Shown here piece by piece: positions 1 to 10,056 of a stretch of 44,181 nucleotides of DNA. The stretch's first letter is position 1. The number at the start of each line of letters is the position of its first letter. A program made the translations under genes and the position numbers. The stretch is from Chthonomonadales bacterium (GTDB taxonomy: Bacteria > Armatimonadota > Chthonomonadetes > Chthonomonadales > CAJBBX01), in contig JAAYVH010000188.1 of NCBI GenBank assembly GCA_012517255.1, forward strand, positions 1 to 44,181, given 5' to 3'. The notes beneath the pieces were generated by a model. That model made no database searches, was not told the DNA's origin, and saw only the letters and a program-made list of their open reading frames with translations.

Positions 1-810
1 GAAGTGCCGAGGGTCGGACCCGCCACCGGATCTGTGTCGGTCTCCGTTGCCCCCATCCGTGGAACGTCCGGACCGGTCGGTTGGCTCATCGTCGCGCGCG
101 ACGTATCGTCTGTCAGAAGGTTGGAGGCGTTGCGCCGCGACTTCGTCGCTAACGTCTCGCATGAGCTGCGCACCCCCATGGCTTCCATCCGCGCCATGGC
201 AGAGACACTGAAAGACGGCGCCCTCGATGATCCGAGCGTTGCAGACCGGTTTCTCGGCACGATCATCACCGAGGCGGAGCGCCTGACACGCATCTCTGAA
301 GACCTGCTGACGCTCTCCGACGCGGAGTCCCGCCCGCCGGAGCGAGCCGAGTTCTCGCTGACACAGTTGGCCGAGCTTACCATCCGTCGGCTCGAGCCTC
401 AGGCGCAGCAATCGGGCATCACGCTGACCATCCAGGCGCCGGACGACATTCGGGTCTGGGCCAACCGCGACCAGATGGAACAGGTGATCCTGAACCTCGT
501 TGACAACGCCGTGAAATACACTCCGTCGGGCGGCACGGTCACGGTTAGCGTGACAACTGAGAACAGCAACGCCGTACTGACCGTAACAGACACAGGCATC
601 GGCATCCTGCAGGAGCACCTGCCTCGTATCTTCGAGCGGTTCTACCGCGTAGACAAGGCGCGCTCCAGACAATCGGGCGGAACCGGTCTGGGCCTCTCCA
701 TCGTTAAGAACATCGTGGAAGCGCACGGCGGCCGGGTGGAGGCGCAGTCCGAGTACAATCGCGGCAGCGTCTTCCGCATCGAGATCCCTATCTCGCCGAA
801 CCGGATATAA
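1..810 (+). CDS. PhoR-like sensor histidine kinase, 3' part (5' end outside window)
   Basis: The frame is open from the first base, so the N-terminus lies upstream of the window. The visible part begins in the tail of a probable PAS domain (GWLIVARDVSSVRRLE). A HisKA dimerisation domain follows with the phospho-acceptor motif VSHELRTP (His codon 160-162). An ATPase domain comes next with an N-box (NLVDNAVKYT), a G1 box (DTGIGI) and a G2 box (GTGLGLSIVK). This is the standard layout of PhoR/ResE-type membrane sensor kinases that phosphorylate an OmpR-class regulator. The regulator is not in the window and would be expected upstream. All core catalytic boxes are intact. The stop codon overlaps a TATAAT sequence that may serve the next genes. 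The kinase family is certain; the stimulus cannot be inferred. Confidence 0.93.
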   Translation, partial: EVPRVGPATGSVSVSVAPIRGTSGPVGWLIVARDVSSVRRLEALRRDFVANVSHELRTPMASIRAMAETLKDGALDDPSVADRFLGTIITEAERLTRISEDLLTLSDAESRPPERAEFSLTQLAELTIRRLEPQAQQSGITLTIQAPDDIRVWANRDQMEQVILNLVDNAVKYTPSGGTVTVSVTTENSNAVLTVTDTGIGILQEHLPRIFERFYRVDKARSRQSGGTGLGLSIVKNIVEAHGGRVEAQSEYNRGSVFRIEIPISPNRI

Positions 811-811
811 T
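806..811 (+). promoter_or_regulatory. possible -10 box upstream of the exported paralogue cluster
   Basis: A perfect TATAAT lies across the kinase stop codon, 57 bases before the TTG start of the next gene. No convincing -35 hexamer is seen 16-18 bases upstream. It could be a weak or activator-dependent promoter, or chance. Confidence 0.3.
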
Positions 812-867
812 AGGGTGTTGTCCGCCGCCCCACTGACCGGCTCGATGCCGGCGCCGGAGGTTAGCCT

Positions 868-1815
868 TTGGTCCAGCGAACGTTCGTCATCATCGCCTCA
901 TTGATGGTCGCCCTGTGTGCCTCTGCAGAACGCCTGCCTCAAGCTGGCCCCAGACGCATGGCCTACCGATGGACCTCCGGTGAAGCCGCACGCTACAGGC
1001 TCACGGCTGATCTATCGGGCTCTCTTCCCATCATGCAGAGCGTCGAGCCCATTGACCTCGAGGCGACTCTGGAGCTGATCTACAAGGTTCTGCCGCGCTC
1101 TGTGGAGCCGCAGGGAGGCGCTACGCTGGACTTCCGCATTGAGAAAGCCGAGGCTGAGCTGGCCAAGATCCCCCTGCCGGTACCGTTCGAAGACGCGCAG
1201 AAAGTGCTCAATCGAACGGTTGTCTTCGACTCTACGGGCGCCGTCAAAGAGATCAAAGCCGCCGAGCCGCTGCCGTTCGCCGTCACCATCCCGGGCGTTG
1301 ACCCGCAGCGGCTCTTCACGCTGATCTACCCGATCGTCTTCCCCGACCGGCCCATCAAGCCAGGTGACACCTGGCAGTACCAGAGTGAGCTGCTGGGTTC
1401 CGAGGGGACGCCCGCTAGCTTCACGGCGACCGTCCTGGAGTCCGAACCAGTCAAAGCAACGGGATCGCGCAAGGTCGCGGGCAATGCTGAGCCGCCCCTC
1501 CGTGTCCGCCAGGAGTTCACCATGGCGGTGGATCAGCGTCTCAACGCGGACAAGAAGCCCGCGGCTGATGGCGAGGCGGTTCGAAGGACGCGAACGGGCA
1601 AGATTACAGGCGTCGGCGTGATGGCCTTCAGCCCGGCGCGCGGCAAACTGATCCGAGGCCATGTGACGATACAGGCGGACATCCTGGAGCGCGTGGTTGG
1701 CGAGCCGGAACCTGATGAGGCACCGGAAGTAGCCAGCAAGGTCAAGGCAGTGGTGCGGATCGCGCCCGTGCCGCCGCCGGCTCCAGAGCAGCCTGTGAGG
1801 AGAAAGCGTACATGA
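868..1815 (+). CDS. exported protein of unknown function, paralogue 1 of 3
   Basis: Translation probably starts at TTG 868, seven bases after a GGAGG ribosome binding site at 856-860. Residues 1-20 form a signal peptide with a likely cleavage after CASA. The mature part looks beta-rich and has no recognised catalytic motif. It opens with a segment YRWTSGEAARYRL, and near residue 165 has DRPIKPGDTWQY. The same pattern (D-K/R-x-I/L/V-K-x-G-D/E) recurs in the next two genes, so the three look like diverged tandem copies. The layout recalls DUF6263-type exported proteins, but that is a weak impression. The gene ends in an ATGA overlap with the next one, which implies co-translation. Function unknown; probably periplasmic or extracellular. 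Confidence 0.8.
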   Translation: MVQRTFVIIASLMVALCASAERLPQAGPRRMAYRWTSGEAARYRLTADLSGSLPIMQSVEPIDLEATLELIYKVLPRSVEPQGGATLDFRIEKAEAELAKIPLPVPFEDAQKVLNRTVVFDSTGAVKEIKAAEPLPFAVTIPGVDPQRLFTLIYPIVFPDRPIKPGDTWQYQSELLGSEGTPASFTATVLESEPVKATGSRKVAGNAEPPLRVRQEFTMAVDQRLNADKKPAADGEAVRRTRTGKITGVGVMAFSPARGKLIRGHVTIQADILERVVGEPEPDEAPEVASKVKAVVRIAPVPPPAPEQPVRRKRT

Positions 1816-2585
1816 AACGAGTGCTGTCCTCGAACGATCGTGTCGCCCCGCTGCGCGCCATCGGCCTGGCAGCGGGCATCGTCGCGGCCATGGCGTGTCT
1901 GTCACGGCCCGTTGCGGCTCAGGAGAGCGTCACGCTGAAACGCGTGTTCACCGCGGGCGAGACCGACCGATACACCACCATCATTAAGTTTGAACAGAAT
2001 GCCATGGAGGCGGTGCTGGTGACAACGGAAGTCACGCGCGAGGTCAAGGATGACGGCACAGCCGTCGTTGCGACCACCGTCGACTCCATTGTGCTGCGCG
2101 GTCGAGGCTCGGAAGTGCCGTTCCCCGGCGGCTCGGGTCAGGTGCTCCTCTCGACCTACGACAAGAGCGGCAAGCCCGTGAAACACGAGACGGTCGGCGG
2201 CGGGGGCGATGTGGGCATGCTCTTGAACGTAGCGCGCCCCAGCGTCTTTCTCGACAAGCCTCTCAAGGTCGGCGAAACGATCAAGGACGAGGTGCCTGTG
2301 GGTCCGGACAAGTCCCGCAAAGCTGTAGTAGCGGTGACGTTGCTGGGCATCGACAAGAAATCAGCCGACACCCCGGAGGACTGCCTGAGGTTCAAGGTTG
2401 TCACCGAGCGCGTGGTTCCGGGCCCCAATGGAGACATCAAGAGCACGTCCGAGGTGATGGTACGCCTTGGAAAGGACAACGGCAAGCTCGTCAGCGCCGA
2501 GGGCAAGATGGACGGCATCCCGATGCCGGGAGGCGGCTCGACAAAGCTTTCGTATACCGTTACGCGAACTCCGGCCAAGAAGTAA
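1812..2585 (+). CDS. exported protein of unknown function, paralogue 2 of 3
   Basis: ATG 1812 overlaps the previous stop (ATGA) and is preceded by a GAGGAGA site at 1797-1803. The N-terminus is a basic stretch and a hydrophobic segment ending in VAAQ, a good signal peptide of about 36 residues. The mature protein is about 220 residues, beta-rich, with no cysteine pairs or catalytic motifs that I recognise. LDKPLKVGETIKDEVP matches the paralogue signature of the flanking genes. The opening (LKRVFTAGETDRY) parallels the start of paralogue 1. Function unknown. Its place behind a sensor kinase gene could be incidental. Confidence 0.8.
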   Translation: MKRVLSSNDRVAPLRAIGLAAGIVAAMACLSRPVAAQESVTLKRVFTAGETDRYTTIIKFEQNAMEAVLVTTEVTREVKDDGTAVVATTVDSIVLRGRGSEVPFPGGSGQVLLSTYDKSGKPVKHETVGGGGDVGMLLNVARPSVFLDKPLKVGETIKDEVPVGPDKSRKAVVAVTLLGIDKKSADTPEDCLRFKVVTERVVPGPNGDIKSTSEVMVRLGKDNGKLVSAEGKMDGIPMPGGGSTKLSYTVTRTPAKK

Positions 2586-2610
2586 TGCCGGCATGGAAAG
2601 GTGATCGCCC

Positions 2611-3384
2611 ATGAGATGCGGACTACTGGCTGCGGCTCTGGCCGCGATTGGCTGCTCGCTCGGCTTTCCTGCGGCGTCGCAGGAGACCAAGCCTGCCGAG
2701 CCCGCCGTGACGTTGGTTCGGACGGTGAAAGTCGGCGACGTGAGGGTGATGAAGGTGTCGGCGACTGCCGATGTCTACGGCACCGAGGTCGTGCTGGAGC
2801 GGACCCTTCGGACGGAAGTGAAGGAGATCAAGGATACCGGCGAAGTGGTGACCGTCGTGCGCGACACAGGCGGCAAGGTGAATGCCGGCGGTCAGGAACT
2901 CGATATTCCTGACACGGGTCCCATCACGGTCACCGCAGACAAACTCGGGCGCATGGTCAAGTACGAGAGGCCAGCCGCCGACATGGCGATTCTCGGCGCC
3001 GAAGTGGAACAGCTTCTCGCCATCATGCAGGACTACATCCTTTCCGACAAGGCAGTGAAACCGGGCGAGGAGTGGAAGAACGAGCTGCCCAATCCGGCCT
3101 TCAAGGACAAGAAGGTACAGGTAAAGACTACCTTCGTGGGCATGGACAAGCTCGACGATGCACCGGTATGGAAGATCCGGCAGTCGGTCGTCGCACCGCT
3201 CGACGCGAATGAGGGCAAGATGACCGCCGACCTCGTGTTCCTCGCCGATCCCGCCAACGGTCATCCGCGCGTCATCGAGGGCGCCATCAAAGGTCTGCCC
3301 ACGCAATACGGCACGGTGGATCTCAAGCTGAAGGCGACCCAGGTTCCGGCGGAGAAGTCCAAGCCGGCCGAGACGCCCAAATAG
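2611..3384 (+). CDS. exported protein of unknown function, paralogue 3 of 3
   Basis: ATG 2611 follows a GAAAGGTGAT ribosome binding site. The first 23 residues are a signal peptide. A cysteine follows AAIG, which is a poor lipobox, so lipoprotein export is possible but cleavage near AAS-QE is more likely. The body shares SDKAVKPGEEWKNELP with the family signature of paralogues 1 and 2. It also shares a similar opening (VRTVKVGDVRVMKV), followed by strands alternating with charged turns. Lysine and threonine are abundant. Three bases separate its stop from the ligA GTG, so ligA may be expressed from this unit. No function can be assigned. Confidence 0.8.
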   Translation: MRCGLLAAALAAIGCSLGFPAASQETKPAEPAVTLVRTVKVGDVRVMKVSATADVYGTEVVLERTLRTEVKEIKDTGEVVTVVRDTGGKVNAGGQELDIPDTGPITVTADKLGRMVKYERPAADMAILGAEVEQLLAIMQDYILSDKAVKPGEEWKNELPNPAFKDKKVQVKTTFVGMDKLDDAPVWKIRQSVVAPLDANEGKMTADLVFLADPANGHPRVIEGAIKGLPTQYGTVDLKLKATQVPAEKSKPAETPK

Positions 3385-5481
<2,097 letters not shown>

Positions 5482-5509
5482 CTCGACAATGCACGAGTGA
5501 TACTCTGCT

Positions 5510-6223
5510 ATGCCCTACGAACCGCACCATCGCGAGATGCAAGGCGAGGCCCCGGCGGCAGGTAACGCCGTCGAGACGTCACGTGCGATCGCTCGGCCCT
5601 ACTCGACGCCCATCGCCCTGCGCGCGCTCGCCTTCGTGTGGGTTCTGATCAACGTCTACTTCATCGCCGCTCGGATCGCCCAGCCTGCCACTCTGCCCAT
5701 CTCGCTGATTCCGGCGGCGGCCGTCACGGTCATGGCATCCTGGGCAGCGCTCGAAGGCAAGCGCTGGGGCTGGATGTCCATGGTGTTCCTCGTCGCGGCC
5801 TCGCTGGCTGACCTCCTGATCGGGATCGGCATAGTAACCCTGGCGACACCGGTCACCGAGCACACAAGATCCGAGCTGCTACGCCTGTGGACGGATGAGA
5901 TCTCGGCTCTGGGGCTCGGTCCCTGGTACGGCATCACCGTTGTCGGAATCTGGTTACTGAGCATCGTCGTGTTGTTCGCTCCGAGCGTTCGACGCCCGAT
6001 CTTCCAGAACAAGCGTGAGCATCTCACGCCGGGCCAAACAGCGCTGGCGCTCATCCTGCTTGCTGGGTATCTGCTCGGACTGGGGGCCGTCGGCTCGACG
6101 GCCCAGGCCGTCAAACTCATGCGACGTGCGCCGCTGCGCTCCGGTCTCGGGCGGACTGCAGTCCACGACCTGGGTCAGCGCGAAGCCAGTCGGGATCGCC
6201 ATTCCCGCTCAGCGCGCCGCTGA
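5510..6223 (+). CDS. multi-pass membrane protein of unknown function
   Basis: A basic and polar N-terminus of about 34 residues is followed by roughly five hydrophobic segments, near residues 36-57, 60-77, 86-112, 138-158 and 174-194. No enzymatic or transport motif is recognised. The C-terminal 40 residues are very rich in Arg and Ser (for example REASRDRHSRSARR) and fall partly in the region that overlaps the oppositely directed peptidase gene. This tail may therefore be a run-on rather than a conserved domain. ATG 5510 has only a poor ribosome binding site; ATG 5537 is an alternative. Codon use (GC-rich third positions) and the hydrophobic pattern support it as real. Confidence 0.7.
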   Translation: MPYEPHHREMQGEAPAAGNAVETSRAIARPYSTPIALRALAFVWVLINVYFIAARIAQPATLPISLIPAAAVTVMASWAALEGKRWGWMSMVFLVAASLADLLIGIGIVTLATPVTEHTRSELLRLWTDEISALGLGPWYGITVVGIWLLSIVVLFAPSVRRPIFQNKREHLTPGQTALALILLAGYLLGLGAVGSTAQAVKLMRRAPLRSGLGRTAVHDLGQREASRDRHSRSARR

Positions 6224-7050
6224 TCGAAGCCCAGGGCGCGCCGGAACGTCCGGGGCGTGTCGCCGTGTTGGCGTATCTCACGCAATAGATGGCGCATGGC
6301 CAGCAGCCCGCTCGTCTCAACGAGATGACCAACGAACGAGCCGGCGACGGCGTAGGCGATAGCCGCCTGCCCGCTGTCGAGGTCCACGGCGTAGTTTCCG
6401 AAGGCAGCCTCGATCCTCTCGATGGAAGGGACCCGATCTTGCAGGGCTGCCAGCCTGAGCCTGCGAGATTCCACCGGGCTGGACCCCCCTTCAGTCCAAA
6501 CAGCGATCCCCTCGTCCAACCACCGGCTGATTGCATCTCCCGCGACGTCGTGGACTGCCGCATGGGCGATCTCGTGAAGAGCGGCAATCTCCAGGAGTCC
6601 ACGAGACTGCGCCACATCGGGAGGAAGGCAGACCTTGTGGACCTCGCGGCGCTCGGCATAGTAGCCATAGCGACTGTGCATGAAGAGCGCCGCGTCCCGC
6701 GACCCGAAGATCGTGATGAGCACCGGCTTCCCCCAGTGCACATTCCATAGCTGTCCCACTTCGGCCCAGGCGCCCCAGCATACGGACAGCACTGTGTCAC
6801 GGCGCTTCGGTTCGCAGTCCTGCGGCACCTCGGCCATGAGATGCTCGTCGAGACGGACCAGCTCGCCGTGGGTCCGCGCGGCCAGCTCGGCGTCAATCGT
6901 GCGCTGACGGTCGAAAACGTCGCTGGGATGAACGCCGGCGTTGAGCGCAAGGGCCATGGCGGCGTGGGCCTTGCCGAGCAGGTCGTGGAGCCAGTACTCC
7001 TCGGCTTTGGCCAGGTGCGTTCGCGCTATGACCTCCGCTGCCGTATGCAT
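6175..7050 (-). CDS. gluzincin (peptidase MA-like) zinc metallopeptidase
   Basis: The protein carries a classic zinc site: HEIAH at residues 159-163, then WLDEGIAVW with the third ligand Glu 180, 20 residues after the first His. This is the HEXXH + E arrangement of the MA clan (peptidase MA-like family). About 150 helical residues precede the site, with an initial stretch resembling a helical repeat. No signal peptide is seen, so it is either cytoplasmic or the start is mis-set. The ATG 7050 ribosome binding site is weak. It lies 44 bases after the large glycosidase-like gene and is probably its co-transcribed last partner. Its 3' end overlaps the convergent membrane-protein gene by 49 bases. 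The substrate is unknown. Confidence 0.85.
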   Translation of the reverse strand: MHTAAEVIARTHLAKAEEYWLHDLLGKAHAAMALALNAGVHPSDVFDRQRTIDAELAARTHGELVRLDEHLMAEVPQDCEPKRRDTVLSVCWGAWAEVGQLWNVHWGKPVLITIFGSRDAALFMHSRYGYYAERREVHKVCLPPDVAQSRGLLEIAALHEIAHAAVHDVAGDAISRWLDEGIAVWTEGGSSPVESRRLRLAALQDRVPSIERIEAAFGNYAVDLDSGQAAIAYAVAGSFVGHLVETSGLLAMRHLLREIRQHGDTPRTFRRALGFDQRRAEREWRSRLASR

Positions 7051-7094
7051 GCACTAACCAGCGGGGTTCCTGCGACACCCCCGCGCGGAGTAGC

Positions 7095-10052
7095 TCATTT
7101 GACTGGGAAGCCGTATCCGGCGATCGTGCGATCGTTGGTCAGCACAACGAAGTCGGCTCGCACGTCCTGGCCTGGAAGCGGGCGGAGCACCAAGGTGTTG
7201 ATCCCGCGCGTCAGCGTCGCCGTGCCGGCACACCGGGTCTGAGCGGCAGCGCGCGCCGGGATACCGGTCGCGGGCTCGCACGGTCGTCCGTTGACGAGGA
7301 CGGCGGCTGCGGCAAGGGAGCCTCGGCGGGACGCCCGATAGAACACCCTGTAGTTGCCCGGGTCCGTGCATTCGAACCGTGTGCCAATCTCGCCGCCGAC
7401 CGGCACCAGCACATGGGTAGCCCCTGAACCCCGACTGAACGTCGGCCCCTCAAGCGGCGTGAGCCCCTTCAGGTCGGCGAAGCGTTCGCACTGGAGCAGA
7501 ATCTCCGTCGGCGGACTGGCGAAGGGGATCTCGGCAATCGCGTGGGGGTCCAGTGTCAGCTCGTGCGCGAATGTTCGCGGTCGCACCACGTCCCTTCGCG
7601 CGCTGAACGCGGACGGCGACAGCACAATGGTCCGAAGGGCCCTGCTGTCCCCGTCATTGTAGTAGAGGGCGCGATCCGCGAGGAGGGTTGCGTAGACGCC
7701 GTCCCAGGCGTTGTCCACCGCGATGGCATCCGACTTGGTGGGGTCGAGATCCGAGAGGTTGTAGGCTGCATAGCGGACCACTTCGCAGTATGCGGCCAGC
7801 TGGTCGCGGCGAGCAGGGAAGTAGATGGTCCAGCCGCGGCCGAGCGGCCGTGCCCATTCGGATCGCAGCTTGCCGAGACTGATCGCCACCTCGAATCGCC
7901 CTTCAGGCGTCGGTGCGTCGGCTGCGGGCTCAGCCGATGATTCCGGCTGCACCTGCACATAGGTCACCCAGACCCCGAGCCGCCTCTGATCGGTACTCCC
8001 GGGCAGGACCGTCGCGGGAACGAAAGGCTGACTCCTGAAGGTCACGCGCATGATGCCGCGTCCCGACAGGAGCGATGCCGGCACCGTGAACCTGTACGTG
8101 TGCTCTCCGGCAAGATCCAGAATGCCGACCTGCGTTCCATTGACCAGCACTTCGCGCCGCAGTCCCGAGGCCTCGGCAGGAAACGAGGCGCGCACCGTCA
8201 GCGTGATGCCCTGGCTGCCCACAAGCGGGAGCCGCAGATCGGCGGATTCGCCCGACCACCGCCGAGAGACGCCGCCGACGTTGTCGGGAGCGTACCAGTC
8301 ACCCTCGAGGAATGGCGAGGCGCTCGGCTCTCCCACGGAGACCCTGTACGTGCTCGGCACAGCGGAGCCGGATGCGGGAACGAAGCGGAGATTGCCTCCC
8401 GCAGGAGACAGGCGACCGGCATATCCGAAGACATCCCGGAACCACTCGGTGCCGCCTTCCACTGTCTCGATCTTGCCGCAGTCGTAGGCAACCAGTACGC
8501 CCCCGCGCTGAACCCAGGCGCGTATGCTGTCGAGTACCGACGCCTCTACGATGGAACCCTCCCACCAGACGAGCACTCTGTAGCGATCCAGCGCGCCGTC
8601 GAGCACCATGCGCTCGTCCACGATGTCGAAATCCATGAGGTCCCGGATGGTAGCGCAGCCTCGCTCGAACGTGCGCGGAAAGCCGTCGCCGGGCCTGAGC
8701 AAGTGGGCCGTCGTCGGAAAGAACATGGCGACATCCACGATTCGCCTGGACGCTTTCAGGTGCTTGCCATACCGGTAGTAGGCATCGCGCCCCGTCGTCA
8801 CGTTGGCAGCCCAGTCGTAGTGACCTCGCGCGCCGAGCGTGGCACTCTCGAATATCCGAGCCACCTGCCCCTCGGGAGTGATCGTGCTGGGCGGTTCGGT
8901 CCAGAACGGCACGCCATAGAAGCGGCATGCCGACGCCAATCGCCCCAGCATGCTCGCGACATTCTCAGGATACGGGCGATAGCCTCCATGCGTGGAACGG
9001 AGCTCCACGCGGTGCCGAGCCGCGATCTTGGCCAGCATCGAGTTGTCCGCTCCGTTGCGTGGGTCCTCGTCCCCGAATCCGACGGGCAGGATCAGCAGGG
9101 CCGTGGGGAAGTTGCGTCGCGCGACCCGGCAGACCATGTCGGTCATGGCGTTGACCGAGTCGCGATACCACTGCACGAAGTCCAGCCAGTGCCTGCGTGA
9201 GCTCGTCGCCGGCGCAGTCGGAAAGGCGATGGCGTCCACGCTCGCATAGCGGGTGCGCCAGGCCTGATTCAGGCCCTCCAACCCTCCGTAGCGGGCCGCC
9301 ATGGCCGATCGGAACGCGGCGCGCGCCAGGGGATCTCCGCACCACCAGCCCACATGGTTATGCAGATTGCCGAAGCGCCGCTGCCAGTCCTCCTTCTGCC
9401 CCGGCACGGCGGTTCGGGCGCCGATGAACATGCCGGCCTCGCCGTAGTCGCCGTGCACGCCGAGGTACAGAGCCGGCACCTGGGCTTGCCCGCGGTAATG
9501 CTGTGCGAGCCGCTCATAGCCCCGGTTGAGATAGGCAGCAAAGTTGGGGTCCCAGGGCGAGAATGCCTCTAGAGTCTCGTTATGCTCCAGACACCGAACG
9601 CGCGTGAAGGCGTTGCGCTGGGCGTACCAGGGGGGCGGAAACGCGAAATGCGGGAAGTAGCACCAGTCGAAGCCCGCCGCCAATGCAAGCTCGCGCGCAC
9701 GATCCGGTCCCGCGTAGTCCCACACTTCGGGCCGCACCTCCTCGGTGCTCTGATGGTCGCTGTCGGTCTGAAGAAGCGTGAAGCCTGCGGAGGCGAGGAG
9801 CGCAAGGTCACTGGGAGCAGGCACATTGCTGGCCAGGATCATGCGCTCGCCATCGGCGGGCAGGCCCGCAATCGCCGTCGGCTGCGGCGAGGTCCACACA
9901 CGCACGAACCGCGAGTAGTCGTAGTCTGCGGTCCGGTTCTGGGGGGACGGTTGCTTTGCTCCGGGCGCAGCCGCCACGCCGAGAGACAGGCAACAGGCAA
10001 TAACGGCGGCGAACCGGAACGGTCCGCCGAGGGCCTTCGCAGCCGGTTTCAT
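7095..10052 (-). CDS. secreted clan GH-A-like (GH42-like) glycoside hydrolase
   Basis: The open frame extends upstream to 10391, but that part is antisense to the oxidoreductase gene. ATG 10052 gives a clear signal peptide (cleavage near residue 30) and lies four bases after the upstream stop. Residues 40-440 resemble a clan GH-A TIM barrel of the GH42/beta-galactosidase type. Candidate catalytic acids are Glu 205 (HGDYGEAG) and Glu 386 (FWTEPP), which is inference from position. Residues 455-600 look like a class I amidotransferase-type alpha/beta domain, as in beta-galactosidase trimerisation domains. The remaining 380 residues form beta-sandwich modules that may bind carbohydrate. It is predicted to act outside the cytoplasm on an unknown glycoside, together with the preceding Gfo/Idh/MocA protein. 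Confidence 0.75.
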   Translation of the reverse strand: MKPAAKALGGPFRFAAVIACCLSLGVAAAPGAKQPSPQNRTADYDYSRFVRVWTSPQPTAIAGLPADGERMILASNVPAPSDLALLASAGFTLLQTDSDHQSTEEVRPEVWDYAGPDRARELALAAGFDWCYFPHFAFPPPWYAQRNAFTRVRCLEHNETLEAFSPWDPNFAAYLNRGYERLAQHYRGQAQVPALYLGVHGDYGEAGMFIGARTAVPGQKEDWQRRFGNLHNHVGWWCGDPLARAAFRSAMAARYGGLEGLNQAWRTRYASVDAIAFPTAPATSSRRHWLDFVQWYRDSVNAMTDMVCRVARRNFPTALLILPVGFGDEDPRNGADNSMLAKIAARHRVELRSTHGGYRPYPENVASMLGRLASACRFYGVPFWTEPPSTITPEGQVARIFESATLGARGHYDWAANVTTGRDAYYRYGKHLKASRRIVDVAMFFPTTAHLLRPGDGFPRTFERGCATIRDLMDFDIVDERMVLDGALDRYRVLVWWEGSIVEASVLDSIRAWVQRGGVLVAYDCGKIETVEGGTEWFRDVFGYAGRLSPAGGNLRFVPASGSAVPSTYRVSVGEPSASPFLEGDWYAPDNVGGVSRRWSGESADLRLPLVGSQGITLTVRASFPAEASGLRREVLVNGTQVGILDLAGEHTYRFTVPASLLSGRGIMRVTFRSQPFVPATVLPGSTDQRRLGVWVTYVQVQPESSAEPAADAPTPEGRFEVAISLGKLRSEWARPLGRGWTIYFPARRDQLAAYCEVVRYAAYNLSDLDPTKSDAIAVDNAWDGVYATLLADRALYYNDGDSRALRTIVLSPSAFSARRDVVRPRTFAHELTLDPHAIAEIPFASPPTEILLQCERFADLKGLTPLEGPTFSRGSGATHVLVPVGGEIGTRFECTDPGNYRVFYRASRRGSLAAAAVLVNGRPCEPATGIPARAAAQTRCAGTATLTRGINTLVLRPLPGQDVRADFVVLTNDRTIAGYGFPVK

Positions 10053-10056
10053 GCGC

